From NCBI GenBank assembly GCA_021234155.1, contig JAJEKV010000005.1:5084952-5148951 (forward strand): a DNA stretch of 64,000 bases, read 5' to 3'. The position numbers were made by a program, and so were the translations under genes. The notes under the pieces were generated by a model. It was not told the DNA's origin. It searched no databases and saw only the letters and a program-made list of their open reading frames with translations. The DNA comes from Isoetes taiwanensis. Its lineage: Eukaryota; Streptophyta; Lycopodiopsida; Isoetales; Isoetaceae. Shown here in pieces: positions 13,446-24,314 of this stretch; position 1 is the first letter of the stretch, and the number at the start of each line of letters is the position of its first letter.

Positions 13446-13886
13446 TCACTCCAAGGGAGCATCATCCAACTCAAACTCCTGGTCTCTCTCATGTTCTTCA
13501 TACATATCGAGTAAATCCTTGTAGTTCTTAATAGTCACCTCTCTTGTCTTCATAACTTCAATGAGGTAATTTCCTATAGTAGTGGCTGGAAGTGCAAAAA
13601 AGGCACTCAATGTGGATAGCGAGGAGATCCCAAATCGCTCTCTATCCAACTGATACGCCGGACACTGTAGCACGACATGTTCCTCGTCTTCCACCTCATC
13701 CTCACCACATACTTTGCATACTCTGTGGTACTTGGGAACATTCCCCCATCTCCCAACTTCGACCCCTAAGTGGTGTGAGCTCATCCGCAGTCGACATATT
13801 AAATGTCTTTTATAACAGGAAGTATGTCCAGACAGATGTGGTGCTTCTGATAGATTGCTATTAATGTGACACTTGTAGAATGCCAT
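13446..13886 (-). pseudogene. LINE G ORF2 C-terminal zinc-knuckle region
   Basis: The frame encodes the C-terminal end of the LINE ORF2 protein. Residues about 26-75 carry 'KRHLICRLRMSSHHLGVEVGRWG' and then 'CKVCGEDEVEDEEHVVLQC', a Cys-x2-Cys...His...Cys knuckle thought to bind nucleic acid during target-primed reverse transcription. It ends 'DDAPLE' before a stop. The ORF start is not a real start, because the sequence upstream is decayed ORF2. It is one piece of a broken gene. Confidence 0.75.
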
Positions 13887-15420
13887 TTTCGATTACCGAG
13901 GTTGCTCAGATTTTATGGCGTACATGTGCTCCTACCCATGCCATCATCTTATCTTCCTCATCAGGCAAATGATCCAGGTCCATGTTCCATTTTCTTAACC
14001 ATCGTCTGATGCTCATATGCCATCCCTTGTCCATGCTTTGCTTCATTGCTAACAAAGGTAATCTATCTTCATCCATCGTCAAGACGCAACAAGTATTTAA
14101 GCGTTTGGATAAGTGCTTCTACCTCCAATGCTATCAATCCTGATTCTCGCTAGTAGCATATGGTATGGTGTTTGTATTTTGACCCCTAGCTTTCCAAGAA
14201 GAATTTTTCGGATCTTTCTACCTCTCTTCCACATGTCATCGGATAATCCCCCCAAGCTTCACATCCATATAAAACCAATCGATTTAACAAGTGCTACATA
14301 CAACCTTTTTTTCAATTCCCAATCAATGATACATGTCTTCTGCTAATCGGGTTGCATTGCATAGAGAGCTTTGATGCCCGCAAGATCCGTCGTTGCTCAA
14401 CCGCTTTGTTCCGGTGTAATTGTGGTCAATAACCAGCCCTAAATATTTATAGGAGTTCAGAACTTCCACCTCCTTCCATTATAGTAGAAGTGAAACCCGC
14501 CTCGAGACCTTGTGCCAAAAATTAGGATCTTGGTCTTGGAGATTCACCTTCATAAAGACATGCCTCACAAAAGCTTGCTAAGCGCATCTAAATGTTTTTG
14601 CATGTCTTTTGCATTTAAAGCAAATATTACAATGTCATCGCATATATAAACATCGATATTTGTGTATCCCGCTAGTGGCGTGCCTACCCCTCCATGCTCC
14701 CGCATCCAGGTTCTCTAAGCGATCAATATAAATACCAAATAGGGTAGGGAGAGGGGGCACCCTTTGGGACGGACCTATATTACTATCAGCGGTTCTTAGC
14801 AGCCTTGGTTGAAGGGGAAAGAGAGTTGTACCACTACCTTCTCATATAAGTTTTGCAACCGCATTTCTCATTTCTGATGGGACCCTATCGTCTCCATGTG
14901 ATCCCACATATTCCCTCGCTTACCAGGTGTCAAATGCTTTTGCCAGGTCTACAAACAATGCAAATAAGCGGCTTTTTTGTTTTTTGATGGAGTCCATAAT
15001 AGCCACGATGGTGACTAAATGGTCGGAGGTGCATCATTCGGAAACCTTACGCTTGCCACAGGCCCCTGATGTGGTTCCTCTCTTGCATGCTTATATACCT
15101 TTCTATTATTGTTGCATACAATTTAGCAACGGACTTCCAACCATTATCATTCTATAGTTCGAGAATTGGGTGTATGTCACCGCTTTTATGCAATGGTACA
15201 ACTCTATTCGGTTATAGCGGATGGAAAGCCATTAGCCAATGCATCATTTATCATGTTGGTCACTATTGTAAGCACTATGGGGCACCGCCCATTTTATCAT
15301 TCGCTACCGAGGCCAATTGCATCCCACAATTTTGCCTGCCCAAAGGCCGGTTATCGATACCTTCTTTGACATCCTCTTGATTAGGACCCGGAATGTCACC
15401 TTGCTTTTGCATTCTATCGA
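13887..15420 (-). pseudogene. LINE G ORF2, decayed RT region
   Basis: Minus-strand reading across several frames gives reverse-transcriptase landmarks: 'ALFVDLAKAFDT' near 14,930-14,965 (first catalytic Asp), and 'ICDDIVIFA' near 14,625-14,650, in which the usual YADD box reads ICDD. Near 15,275-15,350 there is a stretch like the 'LAN.K' segment that precedes the RT fingers. The endonuclease domain and ORF1 are missing because the copy is truncated at 15,428. Many stops and frameshifts mean no product is expected. Confidence 0.65.
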
Positions 15421-15428
15421 ATGTCATC

Positions 15429-15451
15429 GAGAGAGAGAGAGAGAGAGAGAG
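15429..15451. repeat. (GA)n tract at the 5' end of LINE G
   Basis: About 23 nt of pure GA on the plus strand lie exactly at the truncated 5' end of the reverse-oriented LINE G. On the LINE sense strand this reads (TC)n joined to the LINE. Confidence 0.95.
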
Positions 15452-16075
15452 GAGAGAGGGAAAAAAAGGCGGGAAGATGATGGAAAAAAAAAAAAAAGGA
15501 CACATAAAATAGATGAAGAAATGCGAATGGAAAGAGGCATATGAAAGGGGAAAGGGAAAGCGAAAATGAAAAGGAATGAGAAAAGGGAAAGGAAAAAATG
15601 GCACGGAGAAAAGCGAAAGGGTGGGGAAGGGTTGAAAAGGGAAGAGAAAGGAAAAAAGAAAAGGGAAGCGAAAGGGGGAAGGAAAGGGAAAAAAGGCATG
15701 AGGGAAAGGGGAGAGGAAAATAGGAAAAGAGATGGGAAAAATAGCAAAGATAAAGAGGAAGATGGTAGGGCCACACAAAAAGGTGGGGAAAAGAGAAGAA
15801 AAAGGGGCATGGAAAAAGGTAAGAGAAAATGAAAAGAAAGGGGAAAAATGGGAAGGGAGGAAAAAGGTGGAAAGGGAAGAGAAAAAGCCTATCAGAAAAA
15901 GGGATATGGGAAGGGAAAGGGTAAGGGAAAGGGAAAGGGGAGAAGGGGAAAGGGAAGGGGAAGGGAAAGGGAAGGGAAGGGAAGGGGAGGGAGAAGGGGG
16001 CTAAAAAAAGGGGGGAGAAGGGAAAAAGATAACATGTGAGAAAAATAAGAAAAAAGGAAAAAGGAAACTGTGTAG
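15452..16075. repeat. Degenerate polypurine array, right arm
   Basis: This continues the array interrupted by LINE G, with the same 'gggaaa' and 'ggaaaagg' style units. The section near 15,905-15,995 is close to a regular 'gggaaa/gggaagg' repeat. Long ORFs on either strand here are compositional. Confidence 0.9.
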
Positions 16076-16689
16076 GATAATGAGGAAAAAGAAGAAACAC
16101 GGGATAGAGCAAAAACCAAAGGAAAGGGAAAGGATATTAAATGCACAAAAACCTTTTATAGCTCAGCAACACTGGGCTTGGTTTCTATTATATGATTTAT
16201 GAAAAGAAGTCTAGGATGAATAGGTTTCCGTCCACATAGGCTCCCAAATTATGCCCAGCAACGCTGGGCACTATTACTAGTCTCTTAATAGAGCCAGTAG
16301 AATTAATGGAGTTTGCCAGCTCAAAAAGCCCATCTTCCATTAAAACTCGCCAAATGGCCAGATATTATGCCACATGTATGATATCATAGTAATTGAGGCA
16401 CTCTCATATATTTCCATGTGAGGCACATTCCAGAAATAGATGTAATCGTCAATATAAAAAAAATAAAAAATAAAATTGTAATTGTCATACTCACGCCACT
16501 TTCCACTAAACGCACTCGAGATATATGTCGTGCTTCATGTCTATCCATTGGCTTTCCTTTATAGGAACTCACCTTCTCAAAAAAAATAAAGATCAAATTC
16601 CCACTTCTACAACAAATATCAAGGGCACAGTTTCCTCTAGAGATTTCTACGTGACTTATAGGAATTTACATGACAAATGGCTATTCAAC

Positions 16690-16865
16690 AAATTTTTTCT
16701 TGTTCTTGAAATGCAGTATCACCATTTCTTTTAGCTATAATACTACAGATGACAGAAACCGAATGGAACTGCAAGTTATTACTATTAGAGGTTGTCCTCT
16801 CTGCTTCAATATACTTTGGATTGACATAAACTGCAACCCAAAATGATTTATATAAATTGCTTGTC
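16690..16865 (+). repeat. Short interspersed repeat unit, about 150 bp
   Basis: This is one copy of a unit carrying 'tcttgaaatgcag.atcacc', 'tactacagatga.agaaacc', 'ctgcaagttattact', 'ggaggttgtcctctgcttc' and 'aatatactttgga'. Other copies lie near 860-1,060, 4,100-4,370, 4,640-4,900, 18,470-18,690, 21,795-21,985 and 22,335-22,515. No TIR, tRNA-like box or poly(A) was identified, so its class is unknown. Confidence 0.65.
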
Positions 16866-17027
16866 CTGTTATATGAATTTTGTTTTTAAGGACGTCATTC
16901 TATTCATCATCACATTATGAGTACATTCTATATCACTTTATTCTACATATCACATGGAAGCCAATCCACTACCTAGGCACGATATGGTAGGAGCTGCTTT
17001 GCATGTGATTATCGAGTGCATATGGCA

Positions 17028-17195
17028 GGTTTAAGGTCTCTACTACGAGACCGATTGGTCATACTTGAACCCGTGACCTCGGGGCAATGGATTTTTAAGG
17101 TCCCCATTACTAGACCAATATTGGCCATATTTGAACCCGTGACTTTGGATGTGGCAGTTTAAGGTCCTACCACTAGATCATGAGGTATAGAATTT
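17028..17195 (-). mobile_element. tRNA-like SINE candidate, tandem heads
   Basis: On the minus strand the sequence near 17,190-17,125 has 'gatctagtggtagga', which resembles a tRNA A box, followed about 45 nt later by 'acgggttcaaatatgg', which resembles a B box. A second diverged unit of about 66 bp follows, with 'acgggttcaagtatga'. Such internal Pol III promoters mark plant tRNA-derived SINEs. The 3' tail and target duplications were not identified. Confidence 0.45.
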
Positions 17196-17669
17196 TTACA
17201 GTCAATTGCAATGAGAAAGCAAGAAACAATTGTTGCAAATTACCTCTCAATATGTGTACAATTTGCTCTGGGATTTTTGTGTGATGTACAGGAATTTACA
17301 TGACAACCAACTATCCAACAACCATGATGATGTACATGGTTGGCCAACTACAAAAAAATTAACATGAAATATAGGTGAAAGAAGTCCAATAACAATTAGT
17401 AAGGAAGATGCAACCCACCTTCTCAGAAAAGATAAAGACCAAATTCCCAATTCCCAATTCTACAACAAATATCAAGGGCGCAGTTTCCTTCGGGGATTTT
17501 TGCATGATGTACATGAATTTACATGACAAACAGCTATTCAACAAACATGATGATGTACATGCTTGGTCAAATACGCAAAAATTAAGATGAAATATGTGTA
17601 AAAGAAGTCTAAGGACAAATAGTAAGGAGTACCACTTATAGGTCACTTAATTGAAGTATCTGACCACCA

Positions 17670-18460
17670 TTTTTTTTTTTGAAGGACAAAAGCCAAAAAG
17701 TTTATTAATCAGAGAAAAAGTACAAAATTTACATGTCTCATCTAACTGTGTAAGCACACAGAGATGCCACAGGAGCACGAGCCTGGAGCACAATGTACTT
17801 ACTCCAGAATAGGAGACTAATGATAAGAATCAATTCGAAGATACTGAATCCAGATGCGTTCCATCAGTTCTAAGTCAAGGGAAGAACACTCTTAGGCTGT
17901 CAATATCTTTTTTTGGGCCACTGTAATAACACTGTGCACAGATGAATAAATGCCCTGAAAGATATGGTGTCTGCGGCGCTCCCATATCGACCATAGGAGC
18001 CAACCGGAACCAAGATGAAATGCCCTTTGTTTAGCTGGGGGCCATGCGTTGGGATAGGATGCCAAAGGATGCATCGACAGTCCAATGTACTGTTAAACAA
18101 ACCTTGTAGCCAAGACCACGCTGGTTGAACCTCAGGACAATCAAAGAGACAATGCTCAAGAGTCTCAACGTTTGAGAGGCAGAGCAGGCATACTGCAGAT
18201 ATGCGAGGATCATAGCGATGTCGAAAGGCATTAACCCGCAGGCACCTATGGATAACCTGCCACCACAGTACAGAGACTTTAGGGTGGAGCAACCTATCCC
18301 AAAGCCATGCCATGTACGACACAAAGTGGGCTGTGGAACATGTAGGTGCCACCCATCTGGCAACTGGAGGGGTTGTGGTGCTAAAAGAAGGCGATATACT
18401 GATCTGACAAATTGCTTGCCTTTGTGAATATTTTCATGACAGTCCCATGGCACCCTTTCA
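17670..18460 (-). pseudogene. LINE 3' end with zf-RVT domain (copy 2)
   Basis: A minus-strand fragment of a plant L1-type LINE ORF2. The frame 17,900-18,352 reads 'HPKVSVLWWQVIHRCLRV', then Cys-x2-Cys in 'VCLLCLSNVETLEHCLFDC', which is a typical zf-RVT zinc-binding domain. In another frame (17,892-18,074) 'WSIWERRRHHIFQG' follows, as is usual after zf-RVT in plant LINEs. A frameshift near 18,000-18,070 separates the two. The 3' UTR ends in poly(A), seen as poly(T) at 17,670-17,680. Endonuclease and RT are absent. It belongs to a different LINE type from elements A-G, which have (TC)n instead of poly(A). Confidence 0.8.
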
Positions 18461-20268
18461 GCAAACTTTCTTCTTGTGCAACTTGCTTATCTGGCTCTTG
18501 AAATCTTGAAATGCAGGTTCGCCATTTCTTTCAGCAATACTACTACAGATGATAGAAATCCAATAAGCCTTCAAGTTATTACTGTTGGAGGTTGTCCTCT
18601 GCTTCCATATACTTTGGATTTATATTTGTCCTCCACTTCCATATACTTTGGATTTACATGAACTTAAACTGCATCCCAAAATGAATTTTTATGAATTGCT
18701 TATCCTGTTACATGACCGAGCTCTTAAAATACAAGATCACCATTTCAATATGTAGCATAATAACAGGGGGTTTTTTTTGTATTTTTGTACGTTTTTTCCT
18801 ATGGTTTTTATATGATTTGATGGCCGTATTTCAAGGGGTGTACTAATGCGTACATCTAGAGTGCGCGTTGTATTTTCATTTTCCAATTTCATATTCTCAA
18901 TGGTTTAGACCCATGTTTGCATGATGCTCGTGCCATGCATTTCTTTTAATGGTCAAGATTAAGTCCTTGAGTCCTTAATCAATGGCTCAGAATAAACACC
19001 CTATTTCATGGTCTATTTCCCTCGTGTATTTTTCCCCTAAACAAAATCCAAAGTTAAGGTGTAATATCGAGCTCATGTGTTTTAGGGTTTTGTTCTCGCT
19101 CGCCGATTGCTTGGACCCCACAATGCCAGCCAGATTTCGATGCAAGCAAGACCGAAGACTGCTCGATCGTTTCAAAACTTGGCATCACACTCCATACAAA
19201 GCAAAAAGGTATTGTTTTTAATTTGGAGTTAGGGGATCGGGTTTCGCCTTTAACGATGCGGTAGGGATGGTCCGCCAAGCAAAACCGTGAGGGTAGAGTC
19301 TTAAACTTCTTGCAAATTCATTAGCTAGATCCATGCTTCTCTCACGGTTCATCCCGCTATAAAAGGGACCATGGGATTTAATCTTGCTGCAATGGGCCAC
19401 ATCTCGACAAGTATTGGCAACCAATTCTACCGTCTTTGTTTTTAGGATGCAAGGACAAAACTTTTGGGGATTAGGGCCAAGCTTTCTAATCCAATTGGCC
19501 ATGACTCAAAGAGGAAGGAAAGGCGTAAGCCCCGACTTTTGTCGCATGAATGGCATAACCTTTTACAGCCTTAACCTTTACCTTTGAAGTATTGCTAATG
19601 GAAATTCGTGAAGAGAAGATTGTCAAGAATGCTATTTTCCGGAGCAAAGGAGACCATGATTGTGATTGTCACCGATCGGGGCAATTTGTTGATTCAGAGT
19701 GCCATTGGTCTAGTTACGAAAGTGGTAGTGGTTTGATTAATCCTTTTTATGTAAGATCACGACAGCCCTTTTGGGGAGTCGTGTAAGCTCTTCGTCGAAG
19801 GAGATCACTAATATTACACCTTGAGTTCAGAGATGTTCATTCTGTTACAGTAGATTGTATAATTTATAATCTGCTGAAAATCTGAGATCTGATCTTTAGT
19901 TTACCTCATAATAAAGCCTATATCCCGATTAATTTCTACATATTTCGTGATGCTAAAAGCATGGCAATCACCGTACTAAATCTTAAACCTTATTGCAATC
20001 TGTGTCCAAAGCTTCTTACTAGGTTTGATTGAAATTGCTCTACTGTACCGATTCTAGCAGCATCTAGACATTTGTTTAACGTGGATACATGGAATTTTGC
20101 CATTGTCTCCTGAGTGTCTGCAAGTTGGACACTTTAAAGCTGGGAAGATTGCAAAATGAAACCTTAGAGGAGGCTTCTTAGCTTCCTTTGCTCTCTGTAG
20201 CAACCCATTTCTATTGCTGTAGGCAACTAGCTTTATGTACTAAGAAATTTGCTGTTGTGTGTTTGCAG

Positions 20269-20384
20269 ACATATGCTACAAGGGCCATGGACAAAGGCTA
20301 ATGCAAAAGAAGTGATAGAAGAGCTGATCGTTCAAGAAGCTATTGAAATTAAAGAAGACCTTCTATCAAGACACAGAAATCAAG
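20269..20384 (+). CDS. Exon-like block of an unrecognised gene
   Basis: A stretch of about 116 bp is bordered by a good plant acceptor ('gtgtgtttgcag|ac', pyrimidine/T-rich upstream) and a donor ('caatcaag' style end with |gtaatt). One frame is open throughout, with 'GPWTKANAKEVIEELIVQ' and 'EIKEDLLSRHRNQ'. It is hydrophilic and probably helical. I do not recognise the family and could not find neighbouring exons. The same block occurs in copy 1 of the duplication (2,608-2,718) with a damaged acceptor, so it may be an exon captured by or duplicated with a repeat. Confidence 0.4.
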
Positions 20385-21794
20385 GTAATTATTTTGTTTC
20401 TCACCCTTTAATTCTGGCACTGTGTATACATACTTCTTGAGTCTAAACAGGTCATTGCTGTTATGATCTATTCATTACATAGGTGGTTACAATCTCCTTG
20501 AAAGAACAAATGATCGGGTTATGATCGAATAAGTAAATGATGCAAAAGCCGCATGTGCACTTGATTTGATAGACTTGTTCTTGTTGGAGGCAAGTGCAAT
20601 TCTAGTTCTTTTTTATCCAAGACATGCTATTTCATGTACATTTTGAGCAAAGATCTTTGCTCGCAAAATGTGGTACAAATATGGATTCACCATATTACCA
20701 TTACGTGGGTTTGTCCCGATGACCATTCAAGCATGAAGACAGTTTGTTGAAGGTGAAGAAAGGTTTGTCATGTTCACCATTCAACTAGGTTTGTCCTGTT
20801 GAAAGGTTTTCCTTTATCTTGCAATGCAATTTTGCCACAACTTCATCAATGGATCATAAAGGTGGTTCCAACCATCGCATCACATATAATGGTTTGAATA
20901 TTTCATTGTGTCCTTTTGTTATCTATCTTCCTATGTTGATTGTGCATAATCCTCTTTATGCTTAGCCAAGGAACTTATTAGCGTATTGTCATATGGTAAT
21001 AAACAAATCACTATCTTGCTTGCAATACCATTTTAAAAGAGTTATTATGTACCGCAATTTGAAGAGCATATTGTCAGAAATGGTGATATTCAACCATTAG
21101 ATATTCTGCTATATATGTTATATTTTTTTCTTGTGATGTATACATATGTTTCCGACTATATTTATTAACCCCCACACCATCCCCAGGCCCCGAAGGGGCC
21201 AAAAAAATTTTGAGTTAAATATACCAACTAAACATATCACTACCATTAACATTAATTAACACAAACCATTACATCCAACAATCTAAAATTAAATCCCCCT
21301 TGAAACCCCCTTTGGTTTGGGTGCATATTCACACGGGGGTGACGTAGGGCAGCGAGAGCTCCTAAAATTATGTTTCACATGTACAAAATCAACACCATGT
21401 AGTATATTACCTCAAATCTTATAGTATTTTGCAAATCTTGTTATACAGTCTGGCAAATTTTGTACATGCATACCCCACAAACGAGGAACTTTATGTACGG
21501 TATAGATTAAGGAATAAGAGGTGAATATGCCTATCCAACAGCTCTCGATGCCTAAATTGCATACCCAACCATCCACGGGCAGAAATTATAATAATTAAGC
21601 TACCTTTCAATTAAAACTAAGCTCTGGCCCTTCTATTTTGCCATGCTGTAAATTGTAACAACCTTCTTCACATTGATTAAGAATGCAAGGAATTAAGTAA
21701 TTTTATACACAATCCGACATGCAAAAACAGAATGACCCAATATCATACCAAGAAATAGAATGACTGATTTACCAAAATAGAATGAGCCCAATAT

Positions 21795-22515
21795 CATATC
21801 TTCTTGTGCAAGCTGCTTATCTGGCTCTTGAAATGCAGGATCACCATTTCTTTCAGCAACACTACTACAACAATACCAGATGATAAAAACCCAGTAAGGC
21901 TGCAAGTTATTACTGTTGGAGGTTGTCCTCTGCTTCAATATACTTTGGATTTACATAAACTGCATCCCGAATGCAAGATCACCATTTCTTTCAGCAATAC
22001 TACCACAGATGATAGAAACAAAATAAATTGTATTTCAATATACTTTGAATATATCTAAGTTGCATACCCAATCATCCACGGGCAAAAATTATAATAATTA
22101 AGCTACCTCTTAATCAAAAGCAATCTCTGGCCCTTTATGCCCCTGTAATACCTGTTCCGTCATTTTGTCTTTTGCCATTTATACTTTTCCATGCCGTAGA
22201 CCGTAACAACCTTCTTCATATTGATTAATAATGCAAGGAATAGAATGACATGCGAAAATAGAATGACCGCAATATCATACCAAGAAATTGAATGACCACT
22301 TTACCAAGAAATAGAATGACCGCAATATCATATCTTCTTGTGCAAGCTACTAATCTTCTCTTGAAATGCAGGATCACCATCTCTTTCAGCAATACTACTT
22401 CAGATGATAGAAACCCAATAAGGCTGTAAGTTATTACGGTTGGAGGTTGTCCTCTGCTTCAATATACTATGAATTTATATGAATTGCTTGTCCTGTTACA
22501 TTGTTACATGACTGA
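21795..22515 (+). repeat. Cluster of three short interspersed repeat units
   Basis: Units near 21,795-21,960, 21,975-22,030 (partial) and 22,335-22,515 share 'cttcttgtgcaagctgctta', 'gcaggatcaccat', 'gatgatagaaac' and 'ggaggttgtcctctgcttca'. Short 'agaatgaccgcaatatcat' repeats precede them. No function was recognised. Confidence 0.65.
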
Positions 22516-23274
22516 GCTCTTGAATGCAAGATCAACATTTCTTTTAGCAATACTACCACATATGATAGAAACGAAGTGCTTACGATCTAGTCTGCATATT
22601 CTGCACATTGCAAAAATCAAAGTTTAAAGCATGAGAAAAAGATTCTGGTACATTAGGGCTTGAAGTTTTTAACAAAAAAAAAAACACTTTACTACGAGCG
22701 GTGCGTATGCTGATATGTCCGGTGCAGATATGTCTAGGAATGATCTTTGAAACCATATGATTAATTTAATACTGAATCATGCATTTAACCTAATAGTGCT
22801 ATTTTTATATTCAAAATAGAGACAATTTTGCAACCAGTATATATTTTGGCCTTATGCATTGGATTTCTATAAGGTAGTGCAATGGAATATTTGCGATCAC
22901 AAAAACAGATGGCAGGAGGAAGAATTAGAGCCATTGAAGTAGCAGGAAATTGATATCCTCTGTTTCTATACATATAAAAACAGATCAGGGATTGAAGCAA
23001 AAAGAATGTCCATACTAAGATTCAAAATAAATTGACTTTTCTGCTATTCTGGCATGATCTTGGGTTCTGAACACATCTTCAGCTTTTGCTATTGGTTCTA
23101 AACTAGTATCTAGATTCATCATAAAGGAATGCGAATAACTCTACTGAACTTCTAAAGAAGGTTGATGCGCACAATTGCAAATGACTAAGCTATAAAATTA
23201 GATTGCAATCAGGAGAGAGTACATGTTTTAGCGCTGATCTGTGAATTTTGCGGAAGAGCTTTTCCTAGGTTTCG

Positions 23275-23485
23275 TGTCTGGAAGCTTGTAAATCGGCTCC
23301 TACATGTGTGCCTTTTGGAAAACCATAAGGCTTTTACATTTATCCCTTTGGAAAACCGTAAGTTGCCAAATTTTCTGCCATATTCGTGTCTAGAAGCTTG
23401 TAATGTCAGCTCCTACATTTGTGCCTTTTGGAAAACCATAGCACCTGCTCCTATATTTATCCTTTTGGAAAACCATAAGTTGCCG
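23275..23485. repeat. Two tandem units of about 118 bp with 'ggaaaaccataag'
   Basis: Each unit carries 'gtgtct.gaagcttgtaa', 'gctcctaca' and two 'ccttttggaaaacc' blocks, ending 'taagttgcc'. The cluster precedes the LINE ORF1-like sequence and may belong to its 5' region. Confidence 0.65.
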
Positions 23486-23547
23486 GAACGATGGGGCACA
23501 GGTGCCTCACCCTTCCACAAAGACAGATTTCAAGAAAACAATAATGT

Positions 23548-24180
23548 ACACTCCATCATGAATGGTCCAAGGATTTGTGTTTCTATGCCTGTGGACTCGC
23601 CTTTACCAGATTGTGTAGTTGTGAAGAGCGGACCTTGGTATAAGAAGTTGGATCTTAAGCTTCTGAATGGTCCAGAATTAGCCCGTTTGTTTCCTGATAA
23701 GGAGGCTTTTGCTAGCTTTCGTCGAGCTACTCGTGATCTCAGGCATCTGTTCAACATTCTTCTCAGGTTCAAGCTCCTACTGTTATTTCTTCATCTATTC
23801 ATGATCAACCTTTGCCAGTTGTCTTGCATTTCTTGGCTATGGAAGATGCTCTACACACAGTTCCAATGGTGTCGTCCTTAGCACCGCCAGCTGCAGCTAT
23901 AGTTCCTACTACTCTCCCCGTTGTTGCTTCTGCTTCTCGTGTTTCTGAGGTTGTTATGGCTGATGGTCCTAATCTTCAGTGTGCTAAAGAGTCATGGCAA
24001 CATGTCAATTGGAAGAAGGCAGCGAGGAAGAAGTCAATTATGTCATCTCACGAGGCTATCCTGCCTCGTTCTATTCAGTGGCATGATAACTTGATGTCTG
24101 TTGATGATCATCCCGATGTTGCAGAACATGTTGATTGTGATGAGGCCATTAAACGCCTCAAGGTGGCACAAGGAGTATGA
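23548..24180 (+). pseudogene. LINE ORF1-like sequence with 3' poly(A) downstream
   Basis: Two overlapping frames encode a protein-like stretch: 'RICVSMPVDSPLPDCVVVKS' and 'LNGPELARLFPDKEAFASF' in the first, then 'ESWQHVNWKKAARKKS' and 'DEAIKRLKVAQG' in the second, ending at a stop at 24,178-24,180. A frameshift lies near 23,780-23,815. A 3' region of about 120 nt ends 'ttgtcgtccttc' plus 12 A (24,303-24,314), much like the LINE tail at 17,670-17,700 ('ttgtccttc' plus poly(A)). A diverged homologue occurs at 29,118-29,480, upstream of LINE endonuclease fragments. That context suggests ORF1 of the poly(A)-type LINE, here lacking ORF2. Assignment as ORF1 is inference. Confidence 0.5.
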
Positions 24181-24314
24181 TTATGTACTGTGTTTGGGTG
24201 GTTTTGCTTAGTGGACCATCTCGTCCTTCTAGGTTTTGAATCCCATGTCACAGGTCCCTTGTATGTATCTTGATATTCCTTGATAATAGATTGTCGTCCT
24301 TCAAAAAAAAAAAA

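Larger units (their letters stand above)
13343..15428 (-). mobile_element. LINE G, 5'-truncated, inside the polypurine array
   Basis: A reverse-oriented LINE of the same family as the right-hand elements. Its 3' end is at 13,343-13,363, where the plus strand shows (aatg)n, the complement of a CATT-repeat tail. The conserved 3' stem-loop is at 13,382-13,395. Its 5' end is cut off directly at a (GA)n tract (15,429-15,451), which reads (TC)n on its sense strand. It is flanked on both sides by purine-rich DNA, so its sense strand continues into pyrimidines at both ends, as for every LINE in the right half. Confidence 0.85.
16560..17640. repeat. Repeated 'caagggc(a/g)cagtttcc' units
   Basis: Two clear units lie near 16,563-16,700 and 17,400-17,600, with a partial unit near 17,268-17,380. 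They share phrases such as 'accttctcagaaaagataaa', 'tctacaacaaatatcaaggg' and 'aatttacatgacaa'. The middle holds the tRNA-like SINE candidate. No coding potential was recognised. Confidence 0.6.
17632..23790. repeat. Direct duplication, copy 2 (about 6 kb)
   Basis: This is the partner of 3-6,075. It has the same order of landmarks: LINE 3' end, exon-like block, interspersed repeats, tandem 'ggaaaacc' repeats, and the start of the LINE ORF1-like region. Coding parts read better here than in copy 1. However, in places copy 1 looks better preserved, for example 'gctgcattctagagtgctgc' near 1,213 against 'gcgtacatctagagtgcgcg' near 18,845. Confidence 0.85.

Noticed and set aside
12230-16075. Possible telomere-like array (GGGAAA resembling TTTAGGG)
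   Set aside because: The units are irregular purine runs without T and no clean telomere heptamer was seen, so it is treated as a degenerate polypurine array.
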